43,973 nucleotides of DNA. Origin: an uncultured Erysipelotrichaceae bacterium (lineage in GTDB: Bacteria > Bacillota_I > Bacilli_A > RFN20 > CAG-288). Positions within the stretch are counted from its first letter, which is position 1, and each line of letters starts with the position of its first letter. The translations under genes and the position numbers were made by a program. The stretch spans positions 1 to 43,973 of the forward strand of contig CACYCE010000013.1 in NCBI GenBank assembly GCA_902772915.1, read 5' to 3'. The notes under the pieces were generated by a model that saw only the letters and a list, made by a program, of their open reading frames with translations, was not told where the DNA came from and made no database searches. Below, piece after piece: positions 16,113-24,938 of the stretch.

Positions 16113-17531
16113 ATGGATAAAGTTAAGTTTGATTGCGTAATCATCGGGGCAGGGCCCGCAGGTATTTTTACTGCCTTGAAATTAAATAAACTTAATAAAG
16201 ATGCTAACATTTTGATCGTCGATATGGGTCGTAAGCTTTCATCTAGAACTTGTCCGGCTCGTAAGACTGGAGTCTGCGTTCACTGTAAACCTTGCGGAAT
16301 TGTTTCTGGATGGTCGGGAGCCGGAGCTTTTTCCGATGGTAAATTATCTTTATCTAGGGAAGTCGGTGGTCATTTAGCTGAATATGTCGGAGATGACAAA
16401 GCTGATGAATTAATCAAAGAGGCTGATGATATTTATTTGAGCTTTGGAGCGGATAAAGAAATTCATGGCTTAGACGATAAAAAAGTAGAAGAAATTAGCT
16501 ATGAAGCTAGTAAATACAATATTAAATTGATTCCTTGCCCTGTTCGTCATTTAGGTACTGAACGCGCTTTTGATGTCTTAGGTAAAATGTACGACGCTTT
16601 AATGGAAAGTGGGAAAGTCACTTTCTGGGAATTATCAGAGGCTAGAGATATTTTAATAGAAGGTAATTCAGTAAGAGGAGTTATCGTTCATAAAGGTAAA
16701 GAGGATATTGAAGTTGAGACTTCTTCTTTAGTAGTCGCTCCTGGTAGAGGTGGGGCAGAGTGGTTAGAAAAAACTTGTAAGACTCTCAATATCAAAAGAA
16801 CAAATAATGAAGTTGATATCGGTTTAAGAGTAGAAGTTCCTAATTCAGTTATGGATCACTTAACTAAATATCTCTACGAAGCTAAATTAGTCTATTACGG
16901 AGATACTTACGAAAATAAAGTTAGAACTTTCTGTATGAATCCTGGAGGAGTTGTCTCTGAAGAACATTACGAATCTGGTATTGCTGTAGTTAACGGCCAT
17001 TCTTACGGGGATAAATCTAAGTGGACAGGTAATACTAATTTTGCAGTTTTAGTCTCGACAAAATTCACTGAGCCATTTAATCAACCTATTGAATTTGGTC
17101 AATATATCGCTAGATTAGCAAATATGTTAACTGGAGGACCTATCATGGTTCAAAGATTAGGTGATTTATTAAAAGGAAGACGTACAACTAAAGAGAGATT
17201 GGCTAAATCTACTACCGTCCCTACTTTAAAAACGGCGGTTCCAGGTGACTTATCTTTCGTCTTACCACCTAGACAATTAACTTCTATTTTAGAAGCTTTA
17301 AAAGCTTTCGATAAATTGTGTCCAGGTCTATATTCAAAAAACACTTTACTCTATGGTATTGAAGTGAAATTCTATTCTTCTAGAGTTAACGTCGACGATA
17401 AATTGATGACTAGCATCGAAGGTATGTACGCTATAGGAGATGGGGCAGGTGTTACTAGGGGATTGATGCAAGCTTCCGCTACAGGGATTTACGTCGCCAA
17501 TACTATCGCAGAAAAATTAAATAAAAAATAA
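16113..17531 (+). CDS. NAD(P)/FAD-dependent dehydrogenase (COG2509 type)
   Basis: A 472-residue flavoprotein. GAGPAG at residues 12-17 binds FAD. A cysteine-rich segment has C47, C55, C58 and C61 (CPARKTGVCVHCKPC) followed by GWSGAGAFSDGKLSLS, which is diagnostic for the uncharacterised COG2509 dehydrogenases. The C-terminal GMYAIGDGAGVTRGLMQA closes the FAD site. Substrate and partner are unknown; the four cysteines could hold a metal or take part in redox chemistry. A TATAAT at 16080-16085 suggests its own promoter. No terminator is obvious downstream. Confidence 0.9.
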   Translation: MDKVKFDCVIIGAGPAGIFTALKLNKLNKDANILIVDMGRKLSSRTCPARKTGVCVHCKPCGIVSGWSGAGAFSDGKLSLSREVGGHLAEYVGDDKADELIKEADDIYLSFGADKEIHGLDDKKVEEISYEASKYNIKLIPCPVRHLGTERAFDVLGKMYDALMESGKVTFWELSEARDILIEGNSVRGVIVHKGKEDIEVETSSLVVAPGRGGAEWLEKTCKTLNIKRTNNEVDIGLRVEVPNSVMDHLTKYLYEAKLVYYGDTYENKVRTFCMNPGGVVSEEHYESGIAVVNGHSYGDKSKWTGNTNFAVLVSTKFTEPFNQPIEFGQYIARLANMLTGGPIMVQRLGDLLKGRRTTKERLAKSTTVPTLKTAVPGDLSFVLPPRQLTSILEALKAFDKLCPGLYSKNTLLYGIEVKFYSSRVNVDDKLMTSIEGMYAIGDGAGVTRGLMQASATGIYVANTIAEKLNKK

Positions 17532-17823
17532 CAAGGTTTTAAAGTTGTAATATTTATAAATTCTCATATATCTTTTCGAAATATGAAATAGAATATCACT
17601 CTACTTATATTTTTGATGTGCAAATTTGATTGATTCTAATAAATTAAGTTTGTTAGTAATGATTAATTCACATTATTTTTATGCTTTTTATTAAAATTTA
17701 AAATGATTAGTAGACTAACTTTTTAAATTAGTTATACATTTGTTTAAATTTGAATTTTATTTCTTTAAATTATTATTTTTCTACTCTATAATATATTTGT
17801 TTAAAAAGGAGGACATTTATAGA
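17532..17823 (+). other. AT-rich gene-free stretch and gap leader
   Basis: About 290 nt with no convincing gene. It holds short imperfect inverted repeats near 17557-17590 but no clear terminator with a T tract. A TATAAT box at 17787-17792 and AGGAGG at 17807-17812 precede gap. An open frame running upstream from gap to 17740 is AT-rich low-complexity sequence and is not a plausible N-terminal extension. Confidence 0.6.
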
Positions 17824-18894
17824 ATGTCAGTAAAAGTTGCTATTAATGGTTTCGGACGTATCGGACGTCTCGCTTTCAGACAAATGTTTGGCGCTGAAGG
17901 TTATGAAGTTGTCGCTATCAATGATTTAACTAGCCCTAAGATGTTAGCTAACTTATTGAAATACGATACCGCTCAAGGTGGTTACTGTGGCTTTATTGGT
18001 GAAAATAAGCACACCGTCACTTCTAAGGAACCTGTTTTAGGTGAAGATGGCAAGACTGTCGTCGTTCCTGGCTCCATCACTGTCGATGGTAAGGAGATCA
18101 CCATTTATGCCGAACCTAAGGCTCAAAACTTACCTTGGGGTAAAATCGGTGTTGATGTCGTCTTAGAATGTACTGGTTTCTACACTTCTAAAGAGAAATC
18201 TATGGCGCACATCGAAGCTGGTGCGAAGAAAGTCGTCATTTCCGCTCCCGCTGGTAAAGATTTAAAGACAATTGTCTATTCAGTTAATGAAAAGACCTTA
18301 ACCAAAGAAGATAAAATTATCTCTGCGGCTTCTTGCACCACTAACTGCTTAGCTCCTATGGCTAAAGCTTTGAATGATGCTTATCCTATTCAATCTGGTA
18401 TCATGACCACCGTTCACGCTTACACTGGTGATCAAATGATCTTAGATGGACCTCACAGAAAAGGTGATTTAAGAAGAGCCAGAGCTGGTGCGGCTAATAT
18501 CGTTCCTAACTCTACTGGTGCGGCTAAAGCTATCGGTTTGGTCATTCCTGAATTAAACGGTAAGTTAATCGGTTCCGCTCAAAGAGTCCCTGTTCCTACC
18601 GGTTCCACCACTATCTTAGTCGCGGTTGTTAAAGGTGAAGATGTCACTGTTGAATCCGTCAACGCTGCTATGAAGAAAGAAGCTTCCGCTTCCTTTGGTT
18701 ACAACGAAGAACCTATCGTTTCTTCTGATGTCATCGGTATGAGATACGGTTCCTTATTTGATGCCACTCAAACTATGGTTACCAAGATTGCTGATGGCTT
18801 ATTCCAAGTCCAAGTCGTCTCTTGGTATGACAATGAGAATTCTTATACTTCTCAAATGGTCAGAACCATCAAATATTTCGCTGAACTTGCCTAA
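17824..18894 (+). CDS. gap: Glyceraldehyde-3-phosphate dehydrogenase
   Basis: A 356-residue glycolytic enzyme that oxidises glyceraldehyde 3-phosphate with NAD. GFGRIGR at 9-15 starts the Rossmann fold, Asp34 (INDLTS) favours NAD, and catalytic Cys171 lies in SAASCTTNC with His198 in [10 protein letters not shown]. It is a little longer than the usual 335-340 residues because of a loop at about residues 60-90. Codon use is strongly biased (GTC, ATC, TTC, GCT), as expected for a highly expressed gene. The start at 17824 is set by AGGAGG and the universal N-terminal pattern. A terminator-like hairpin separates it from pgk. Confidence 0.97.
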   Translation: MSVKVAINGFGRIGRLAFRQMFGAEGYEVVAINDLTSPKMLANLLKYDTAQGGYCGFIGENKHTVTSKEPVLGEDGKTVVVPGSITVDGKEITIYAEPKAQNLPWGKIGVDVVLECTGFYTSKEKSMAHIEAGAKKVVISAPAGKDLKTIVYSVNEKTLTKEDKIISAASCTTNCLAPMAKALNDAYPIQSGIMTTVHAYTGDQMILDGPHRKGDLRRARAGAANIVPNSTGAAKAIGLVIPELNGKLIGSAQRVPVPTGSTTILVAVVKGEDVTVESVNAAMKKEASASFGYNEEPIVSSDVIGMRYGSLFDATQTMVTKIADGLFQVQVVSWYDNENSYTSQMVRTIKYFAELA

Positions 18895-18911
18895 TATCAT
18901 CTCTGATACTA

Positions 18912-18968
18912 GGGCGTAGCATTTAATTAAACTTATTTGAGAACGCCCATCACGGGCGTTTTCTTTTT
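18912..18968 (+). terminator. gap-pgk intercistronic terminator with a competing hairpin arm
   Basis: AACGCCC (18942-18948) pairs with GGGCGTT (18954-18960), followed by TTCTTTTTT: a typical terminator. A second copy of GGGCGT at 18912-18917 can pair with the same ACGCCC instead, which would break the terminator. The two folds are mutually exclusive. Confidence 0.7.
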
Positions 18969-18985
18969 TAAAAAAGGAGAAATTT

Positions 18986-20200
18986 ATGAAACATTCCGTC
19001 AAAGAATTACAAGTCAAAGGAAAGAAAGTTATCGTCAGAGTCGACTTTAATGTTCCTTTCAAAGATGATGGTTCCATCCGTGATGACAACAGAATCGTCG
19101 CTGCTTTACCTACCATTAACGAATTGATCAACAAAGGTGCGAGAGTCATCTTGATGTCTCACTTAGGTAAGATTGATTTCAAGAAGGAACCTGAAGAAAT
19201 CGAAAAGGCTAAAAAGAAGAATAGCTTAGCTAGTGTCGCTAAGAGATTATCTGAATTGTTAAAGCAAGAAGTTATTTTCTCTTCTGTCACTAGAGGTGAA
19301 GAATTAGAGTCTAAAGTTGCTGCATTAAAAGATGGCCAAGTCTTATTAATGCAAAATTCTAGATATGAAAAAGGCGAATCTAAAAACGATCCCGCTTTAT
19401 CTGAATACTGGGCTTCTTTAGGGGATGCTTACGTCATGGATGCTTTCGGTTCTGCTCACAGAGCCCACTGCACCACCGTCGGTATTCCTGAATTTATGAA
19501 AAAAGAAGGCAAACCTGTCGCTTATGGTTATTTAGTTGAAAAAGAAATTCACGCTTTAGGTAGATGCGTCAATCCTCAAGAAAACGAAAGACCTTATATC
19601 GCTATCTTAGGTGGATTCAAAGTCTCTTCTAAGATTCAAGTTATCGACGCTTTATTAAAGAAGTGCGACAACGTCTTAATCTGCGGTGCTATGGCTTATA
19701 CTTTCTTCCGCGCTCAAGGTTACAAGACTGGTAATTCTTTCGTTGAAGAAGATCAATTAGAATACGCTAAACAATGTTTAAATTCCGGTAAGATTGTCTT
19801 ACCTGTTCAAACTGTCGTCGCTAATTCTTTCGATAATCCTACCGATGTTAAGACTGTCAATGTCTATGATTTACCTGATGGTATGGAAGGTATGGATATC
19901 GGTCCTAACACTTTAGATGTCTTTGAAGGCTACATCAAGAACGCTAAGACTATCTTCTGGAACGGCCCGGCTGGTGTTTTTGAAAAAGAAGGCTTCCAAG
20001 CTGGAACTTTAGGTATTTGTAAAGCTATTGCTGCTAACAAAGGCGCTTTCTCTGTAGTTGGTGGAGGAGATTCTGCTGCCGCTGTTAAACAATTTGGATA
20101 TTCTAATGAATTCTCTCACGTCTCTACTGGTGGTGGAGCGTCCTTAGAGATGATTCAATTTGATGGTCAATTGCCTGGTATCGTCGTTTTGGAGGACTAA
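18986..20200 (+). CDS. pgk: Phosphoglycerate kinase
   Basis: A 404-residue glycolytic kinase that makes ATP from 1,3-bisphosphoglycerate. The N-terminal VIVRVDFNVPF (about 15-25) holds the substrate site, and the C-terminal VVGGGDSAAAV (about 357-367) is the nucleotide-binding loop. Strong AAGGAG lies upstream. Codon use is biased as in gap. The ribosome binding site of tpiA lies inside the end of this gene (GGAGGA), so pgk and tpiA are translated from one message. Confidence 0.98.
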   Translation: MKHSVKELQVKGKKVIVRVDFNVPFKDDGSIRDDNRIVAALPTINELINKGARVILMSHLGKIDFKKEPEEIEKAKKKNSLASVAKRLSELLKQEVIFSSVTRGEELESKVAALKDGQVLLMQNSRYEKGESKNDPALSEYWASLGDAYVMDAFGSAHRAHCTTVGIPEFMKKEGKPVAYGYLVEKEIHALGRCVNPQENERPYIAILGGFKVSSKIQVIDALLKKCDNVLICGAMAYTFFRAQGYKTGNSFVEEDQLEYAKQCLNSGKIVLPVQTVVANSFDNPTDVKTVNVYDLPDGMEGMDIGPNTLDVFEGYIKNAKTIFWNGPAGVFEKEGFQAGTLGICKAIAANKGAFSVVGGGDSAAAVKQFGYSNEFSHVSTGGGASLEMIQFDGQLPGIVVLED

Positions 20201-20203
20201 AAA

Positions 20204-20959
20204 ATGGCTAGAAAGAAAGTACTTATCGGCAACTGGAAGATGAACAATACTTTGGCTCAAACCGAAGAATTTGTCAAAGCCAGTGATGAATTAGTATCTT
20301 TAGCAAATAAGAAGGGCGTTGTTATCGGTGTTGCTCCTACTTATTTATCTTTAGCTTACGTTGCTTCTAATACAAAAGGTTTAAAAGTCTTCGCTCAAGA
20401 AGTTCACTATAAACAAAAAGGCGCTTACACTGGTAATGTCTCAGTTGAGATGGTTAAAGAAGTCGGCGCTATCGGTTCTTTAGTTGGTCACTCTGAAAGA
20501 AGAACTTACGAAAAAGAAACCGACTTAGATTGCAATTTGAGGGTTAAATCTTTACTTAGCCAAGGGCAAGAAGCGCTCTTATGTGTAGGTGAAACTTTAA
20601 AAGAATATGAAGAAGGCTTAGCTTACACTGTCATCTCTTCTCAAATCTACGCTGGATTAAATGGCGTTAAAAAAGAGGATATGTCTAAAGTTACTATCGC
20701 TTATGAACCCGTCTGGTCTATAGGTACTGGTAAAAATGCTTCTGAAGAGATCGCCCAAGATATCTGCAAATTCATTCGTGGCTTGGTTGAAAAACTCTAT
20801 TCTAAGGAAGTTGCAGATAACATCACTATCCTCTACGGCGGTTCAGTTAAACCTAATAATATTCACGGCTATCTAACTCAAGAAGATGTCGATGGAGCTT
20901 TAGTTGGAGGAGCATCCTTAACTGGTGAATCTTTCAAAGCTTTAATTGAAAATATCTAA
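20204..20959 (+). CDS. tpiA: Triosephosphate isomerase
   Basis: A 251-residue TIM barrel that interconverts dihydroxyacetone phosphate and glyceraldehyde 3-phosphate. Catalytic residues are all present: Lys12 in NWKMN, His96 in GHSERR and Glu168 in AYEPVWSIGTG. It begins 3 nt after pgk and is followed by a terminator, closing the pgk-tpiA unit. Confidence 0.98.
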   Translation: MARKKVLIGNWKMNNTLAQTEEFVKASDELVSLANKKGVVIGVAPTYLSLAYVASNTKGLKVFAQEVHYKQKGAYTGNVSVEMVKEVGAIGSLVGHSERRTYEKETDLDCNLRVKSLLSQGQEALLCVGETLKEYEEGLAYTVISSQIYAGLNGVKKEDMSKVTIAYEPVWSIGTGKNASEEIAQDICKFIRGLVEKLYSKEVADNITILYGGSVKPNNIHGYLTQEDVDGALVGGASLTGESFKALIENI

Positions 20960-20967
20960 TTTAAAAT

Positions 20968-20995
20968 AATGCGGTTACTAATGTAATCGCATTTT
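20968..20995 (+). terminator. Terminator after tpiA
   Basis: AATGCGGTTAC (20968-20978) pairs with GTAATCGCATT (20983-20993) with one G-T pair and a 4-nt loop, followed by a short T run. Confidence 0.8.
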
Positions 20996-21083
20996 GATTA
21001 AATGTAAAAAAAATTAGAGATTTTCAATAGATTTTAAAGTCGATTTAATGTATAACTATATTACGTAAAAAGGAGGCTTAAAA

Positions 21084-21845
21084 ATGGAAATTTACAACGT
21101 TAATGAAAAAGATAAAAGAGTGTCGAGTCCTCAAGATTTACAAAAGAAAGCTGTAACTTTAAATTTAACTAAAGTTTATCTCTGGTTCGCTTATGGTTTA
21201 GCCTTAACTGGAGGAATGGCTATGGGATGGCCTTATATAGTTTCCTCTATTTGGGGTTCGGGTCAAGCCGGATATGATGTCTTCCTTAGTTCCTTAATTG
21301 CCTATGGAATTATCGCTATTGTTTTCGCTTTGTTATCTAGCTTTGCTGGTTTGTCGAAAAAATCTTGGATAATTGCTACTTTTTATACTATATTCGCTAT
21401 TGCTATGGGCGGAGTCTTATCTTCTGCAGTAGTTTATTTTGCGAGAAGTGAAGGCAATTTAAATACATTGCTATACGCTTTCTTAGTAACTGCAGGTTCC
21501 TTTATGATAATGGGATTTTTAGGTATATTTACTAAAGGGAAGATTGGGGTATTCTTACCTTTCTTGATTTCTTTCCTCTTCGGTGTAGCTTTAATTTCTC
21601 TATTTAATTTATTGTTTTTTAGAGGTAGTACTTACTTCGTTTGGTACTGGGTTATCTCCATTGGCATTCTAGCTTTATATCTAATAGTCGCCGCTGTAGA
21701 TATCAATAGAATCTACAGAATCGCCGCTCAAAGAGGATTTGAAAACGACAGCACTTTAGCAATCTATTGTGCTTATAATCTCTACGCTGATTTCATTATT
21801 ATCTTCATGTACATATTGAGAATCTTCGCAGCGAGCAAGAGATAA
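21084..21845 (+). CDS. Bax inhibitor-1 / YetJ-like membrane protein
   Basis: A 253-residue protein with about seven membrane segments and a soluble N terminus. The conserved C-terminal part reads VAAVDINRIYRIAAQRG...NLYADFIIIFMYILRIFA; the two aspartates there match the di-aspartyl pH sensor of bacterial BI-1 family calcium-leak proteins such as YetJ. The role in this organism is not known. It has its own ribosome binding site (AAAGGAGG) and terminator and sits between tpiA and gpmA as a single-gene unit. Confidence 0.9.
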   Translation: MEIYNVNEKDKRVSSPQDLQKKAVTLNLTKVYLWFAYGLALTGGMAMGWPYIVSSIWGSGQAGYDVFLSSLIAYGIIAIVFALLSSFAGLSKKSWIIATFYTIFAIAMGGVLSSAVVYFARSEGNLNTLLYAFLVTAGSFMIMGFLGIFTKGKIGVFLPFLISFLFGVALISLFNLLFFRGSTYFVWYWVISIGILALYLIVAAVDINRIYRIAAQRGFENDSTLAIYCAYNLYADFIIIFMYILRIFAASKR

Positions 21846-21858
21846 TTAAATTAATCTA

Positions 21859-21880
21859 GGTCACATCAGTGACCTTTTTT
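21859..21880 (+). terminator. Terminator after the BI-1 gene
   Basis: GGTCAC (21859-21864) and GTGACC (21869-21874) enclose ATCA, followed by six T residues. Confidence 0.88.
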
Positions 21881-21957
21881 AATTAATTTATATCTATAGA
21901 TTAACTTTCTTGTTAAAATAATATATGGTTAATACCACGAAAGGAATTATTTATTAA

Positions 21958-22707
21958 ATGAAACAATTAGTCCTAATTCGCCACGGCGAATCTGAATGGA
22001 ACAAATTAAATCTCTTCACCGGTTGGACCGATGTCGAACTTTCTGACAAGGGAAGAGAAGAAGCTGCTAACGGCGGTAAATTATTAAAAGAAGGTGGATA
22101 TGATTTCGATCTCTGTTACACTTCTTATTTAAAAAGAGCTATCCACACTTTAGAAATAGTCTTAGATAACATGGACAGAAATTTCTTACCTGTTATCAAG
22201 ACTTGGAAATTAAATGAAAGACACTACGGAGCTTTACAAGGTTTAAATAAAGCTGAAACCGCTGAAAAGTACGGCGAGGCTCAAGTTAAAGTTTGGAGAA
22301 GATCTTTCGATGTCGCTCCTCCTGCTTTGAAAAAAGACGACAAGAGAAATCCCGCTTTAGATCCTCATTATAGAGATGTCGAAGATAAATCTGTCTTACC
22401 TTTATGCGAATCTCTAAAGACCACTATTGAAAGAGTCGTTCCTTTCTATGAAAGTGAAGTCGTCCCTCAAATCAAGGCTGGTAAGAGAATCTTAATTGCT
22501 GCTCACGGTAATTCTTTAAGAGCTTTAGTTAAATATTTAGATAAGATGTCTGATGATGAAATCGTCAATGTCAACATTCCTACTGGTGTCCCTCTTGTCT
22601 ACACTTTCGATGATGATTTAAATGTTGTTAAGAAAGAATATTTAGGAGACCAAGCTGCCTTACAAGCGAAGATGAACGCCGTCGCTAACCAAGGTAAAGC
22701 AAAATAA
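21958..22707 (+). CDS. gpmA: 2,3-bisphosphoglycerate-dependent phosphoglycerate mutase
   Basis: A 249-residue histidine phosphatase superfamily enzyme that interconverts 3- and 2-phosphoglycerate. [10 protein letters not shown] carries the phosphorylated His9, Glu87 lies in [12 protein letters not shown], and His183 is in [10 protein letters not shown]. This is the cofactor-dependent type, not the manganese-dependent GpmI found in many Bacilli. It is followed by a terminator. Codon use is biased as in gap and pgk. Confidence 0.97.
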   Translation: MKQLVLIRHGESEWNKLNLFTGWTDVELSDKGREEAANGGKLLKEGGYDFDLCYTSYLKRAIHTLEIVLDNMDRNFLPVIKTWKLNERHYGALQGLNKAETAEKYGEAQVKVWRRSFDVAPPALKKDDKRNPALDPHYRDVEDKSVLPLCESLKTTIERVVPFYESEVVPQIKAGKRILIAAHGNSLRALVKYLDKMSDDEIVNVNIPTGVPLVYTFDDDLNVVKKEYLGDQAALQAKMNAVANQGKAK

Positions 22708-22725
22708 GTTATTTAAAATTTATAT

Positions 22726-22756
22726 GCACCCTTAAATTCTTAATAGGGTGCTTTTT
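22726..22756 (+). terminator. Terminator after gpmA
   Basis: GCACCCT (22726-22732) pairs with AGGGTGC (22745-22751), followed by five T residues. Confidence 0.85.
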
Positions 22757-22822
22757 ATGTATAAAAAATTCAAATATAACCTTTTTATATTGATAAATTA
22801 GGTTTGTCAGCCCAATAAATAG

Positions 22823-22852
22823 TTAAATAATAGATTATTTTCTTAGTATAAT
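22823..22852 (+). promoter_or_regulatory. Putative promoter and operator of the galactan/starch operon
   Basis: TTAAAT (22823-22828), an 18-bp spacer and TATAAT (22847-22852). A perfect palindrome, AAATAAT (22825-22831) and ATTATTT (22834-22840) around AG, overlaps the -35 box and spacer. It could be a repressor site, though AT-rich palindromes arise easily by chance. Confidence 0.45.
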
Positions 22853-22899
22853 AATTGGTGATGAGCTTCTCTGCTATCTAAAAAATGAAAGGAATTTAT

Positions 22900-24705
22900 A
22901 TGGGAGACGATTTTATTGTAAATATCATTCATAGACCTGAACTTTCCCCTGAATACGCTGAAAAATCAGGTGGGAAGAAAAAGAAGGCGGTATCTGAAGA
23001 ATCTTTAGATATTTTTTTATTCCAACAAGAATGTGCGCATAAGAATGGCTTAAAGACAACTATTCACATTACATACGCTTCCTTATTTAACGATTTGATT
23101 GTGAAAGTCGCTAAGGAACATCACGAAAAATACGGTGATGAAATTGCTTTATCTTTATTGGGCTTACCTTGCAAAGAATTTAGAGATAAATACAAAACTG
23201 AAGATTTCTGTATCTGGATGTTTTCTAAAGAAGACAAGAGAAAGATTATCGATGATGTCTTCTCTTTGTTCTATGAGAAGTTCGGGTTCTATCCTGAATC
23301 TACGGGTTCTTATTTCTTAGATGCTTACACTATCAATTACATCAAAGAAAAATACCCTTCTATCATCTGCGCTGTTGCTACTTGCTGGGAAGAAGGTTCG
23401 AAAGCTTACCACACATGTAACAATTCTTGGTATACCTTTTTAGATGGAGGACCTTGGAATCCTTGGATTCCTTCCAAGATTAATTCTCATTGTCCAGCTT
23501 TTGATAAAGACGACGATTCAGGTATAGTTGCTATACCTCACTTATCTAGAGATTTATTAGCGTGTTTTGATGGCAACGGCTCTAATTTTGGTACTCACCC
23601 TCAAAATGTCATTAGAGGCATGATTTATTACAAAGACGAAAAAGGTTGGCACTTGCCTTATTTATATAATTTAGTTGATCAATATAGACATCTAGCTAAA
23701 TACAACAACGGCTATTCTTACAATATGATGTTTGTTGGACCTGGTTGGTTGAATAAAATGGGTAGATGGGAAGCTCCTTACGAACTGTTAAAGCAATCCT
23801 ATGAAGATGGTATGGCTTATTACGGATTATTGAAAAAGCAGGGTAAATTGAAAGATATGACGATGGCGGAATTCGCTAGATATTACCGTAAGAAACATCC
23901 TTCTTATTCAACTCCTGAATGCGCTTTGTGGAAAGATATCTTATATGGATCTAACAAGCAATATTTCTGGTATGCTGATCCTTATATGAGAACTTGCTTA
24001 GATTTCAATCAAGGTGGAGCGATGATTGATTTAAGACCTTACGCAGCGAGGATTCCTTTTGAAACTGGTATAGGTACAGATCACGTTTACGATGCTACTT
24101 ATCCTTATTTAATTCAAGCTAACTACAGAGCAGGATATTTTACTCACTATGCTGGAGCAGGTACTGTTAAATCTTGCAAAGTTACTTACAAAGGTGAATC
24201 TACCGACTTGTGTTTAACTAGAACTATGGCTAAATATGAGAAGGTTGATCAAGGGACTAGAATCACCACTAATCCTGTCAGTTTAGTTCTAGCAGGAGAG
24301 GAGATTTTAATCCAATCTGTATTCACTTTCTTAGAGGGGAAAGGTAGTTTACAAATTGAAAGAAAGTTGTTGACTCAAACTCAAGAACCAGTTGTATTTA
24401 CTGAATATATTACTGCGGCTTTTGGTGTTAACGAATATCAAGACGATATGTCTAAATTGATCTTGAGAGTCGATGATGAAAAGATGAATTATCTCTATAA
24501 AGGTAGAAAAATTATCCATCAAGGAGGTAAAGAAGCGGAAGTTATCATTCCCGATATTCAAACTTCAGTCTCCATGTGTGGAGATAACGATGAAATGGTC
24601 GTTGAAGAAGGCATCGCTTTCTCACCTATCTACCATATAGAATTACGCAAAGCTATCACTAAAGGGGAGGTTAAAACATGGCTCAATCTACGAAAGGCAA
24701 ATTAA
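22900..24705 (+). CDS. Unrecognised 601-residue protein, possible carbohydrate-active barrel enzyme
   Basis: No signal peptide, so it should stay in the cytosol. The N-terminal half (to about residue 350) has features of a beta/alpha barrel related to NodB/GH57-like enzymes: FGFYPESTGSYFLDAYTINY at about 125-144, then CAVATCWEEGS, and a Trp/Pro-rich loop GGPWNPWIPSK. The C-terminal part (about 400-601) is beta-rich. It may belong to a DUF3863/DUF3864-like group, but I am not sure. An upstream ATG at 22885 is in frame, but AAAGGAA at 22888-22894 is spaced for the ATG at 22900. Its 3' end overlaps the zinc-ribbon gene by 28 nt, and a cytosolic GH53 follows. A role in intracellular glycan processing is inferred from context only. 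Confidence 0.7.
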   Translation: MGDDFIVNIIHRPELSPEYAEKSGGKKKKAVSEESLDIFLFQQECAHKNGLKTTIHITYASLFNDLIVKVAKEHHEKYGDEIALSLLGLPCKEFRDKYKTEDFCIWMFSKEDKRKIIDDVFSLFYEKFGFYPESTGSYFLDAYTINYIKEKYPSIICAVATCWEEGSKAYHTCNNSWYTFLDGGPWNPWIPSKINSHCPAFDKDDDSGIVAIPHLSRDLLACFDGNGSNFGTHPQNVIRGMIYYKDEKGWHLPYLYNLVDQYRHLAKYNNGYSYNMMFVGPGWLNKMGRWEAPYELLKQSYEDGMAYYGLLKKQGKLKDMTMAEFARYYRKKHPSYSTPECALWKDILYGSNKQYFWYADPYMRTCLDFNQGGAMIDLRPYAARIPFETGIGTDHVYDATYPYLIQANYRAGYFTHYAGAGTVKSCKVTYKGESTDLCLTRTMAKYEKVDQGTRITTNPVSLVLAGEEILIQSVFTFLEGKGSLQIERKLLTQTQEPVVFTEYITAAFGVNEYQDDMSKLILRVDDEKMNYLYKGRKIIHQGGKEAEVIIPDIQTSVSMCGDNDEMVVEEGIAFSPIYHIELRKAITKGEVKTWLNLRKAN

Positions 24706-24938
24706 ATTTCCGCTGTCCTTGTTGCTTCATGAGAGATATCGATATGGATATGTTCTACGATGAAGAAAAGAAGGAATATTACTGCCTTAGATGCGGATAT
24801 AAAGGCGATGAAAAAGACGTCTTGAGATTGAATGAACAAGCTAAATATAGATATAAGAATCTTAAAAAGAGAGTCGTCTCTTTCAATGAAGATAACGAAC
24901 CTATAACTTTTGAAGACTACAAAGGAGATAAAAGATGA
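24678..24938 (+). CDS. Small zinc-ribbon protein
   Basis: An 86-residue protein with two CxxC pairs, C13/C16 (FRCPCC) and C36/C39 (YCLRCGY), typical of a single zinc ribbon, followed by a basic and then acidic tail. Strong GGGGAGG lies just upstream, inside the end of the preceding gene. It overlaps its neighbours at both ends (28 nt upstream, ATGA overlap of 4 nt with the GH53 gene), so it is firmly embedded in the operon. Its stop is TGA, the only one I find among the genes here. Function unknown; it could be a regulator or an accessory protein of the sugar enzymes. Confidence 0.82.
   Translation: MAQSTKGKLNFRCPCCFMRDIDMDMFYDEEKKEYYCLRCGYKGDEKDVLRLNEQAKYRYKNLKKRVVSFNEDNEPITFEDYKGDKR

Noticed and set aside
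17740-17823. Upstream in-frame extension of the gap gene
   Set aside because: It encodes Phe/Tyr/Ile-rich low-complexity residues, lies upstream of a good AGGAGG site, and GAPDH proteins start with the [13 protein letters not shown] pattern found at 17824.
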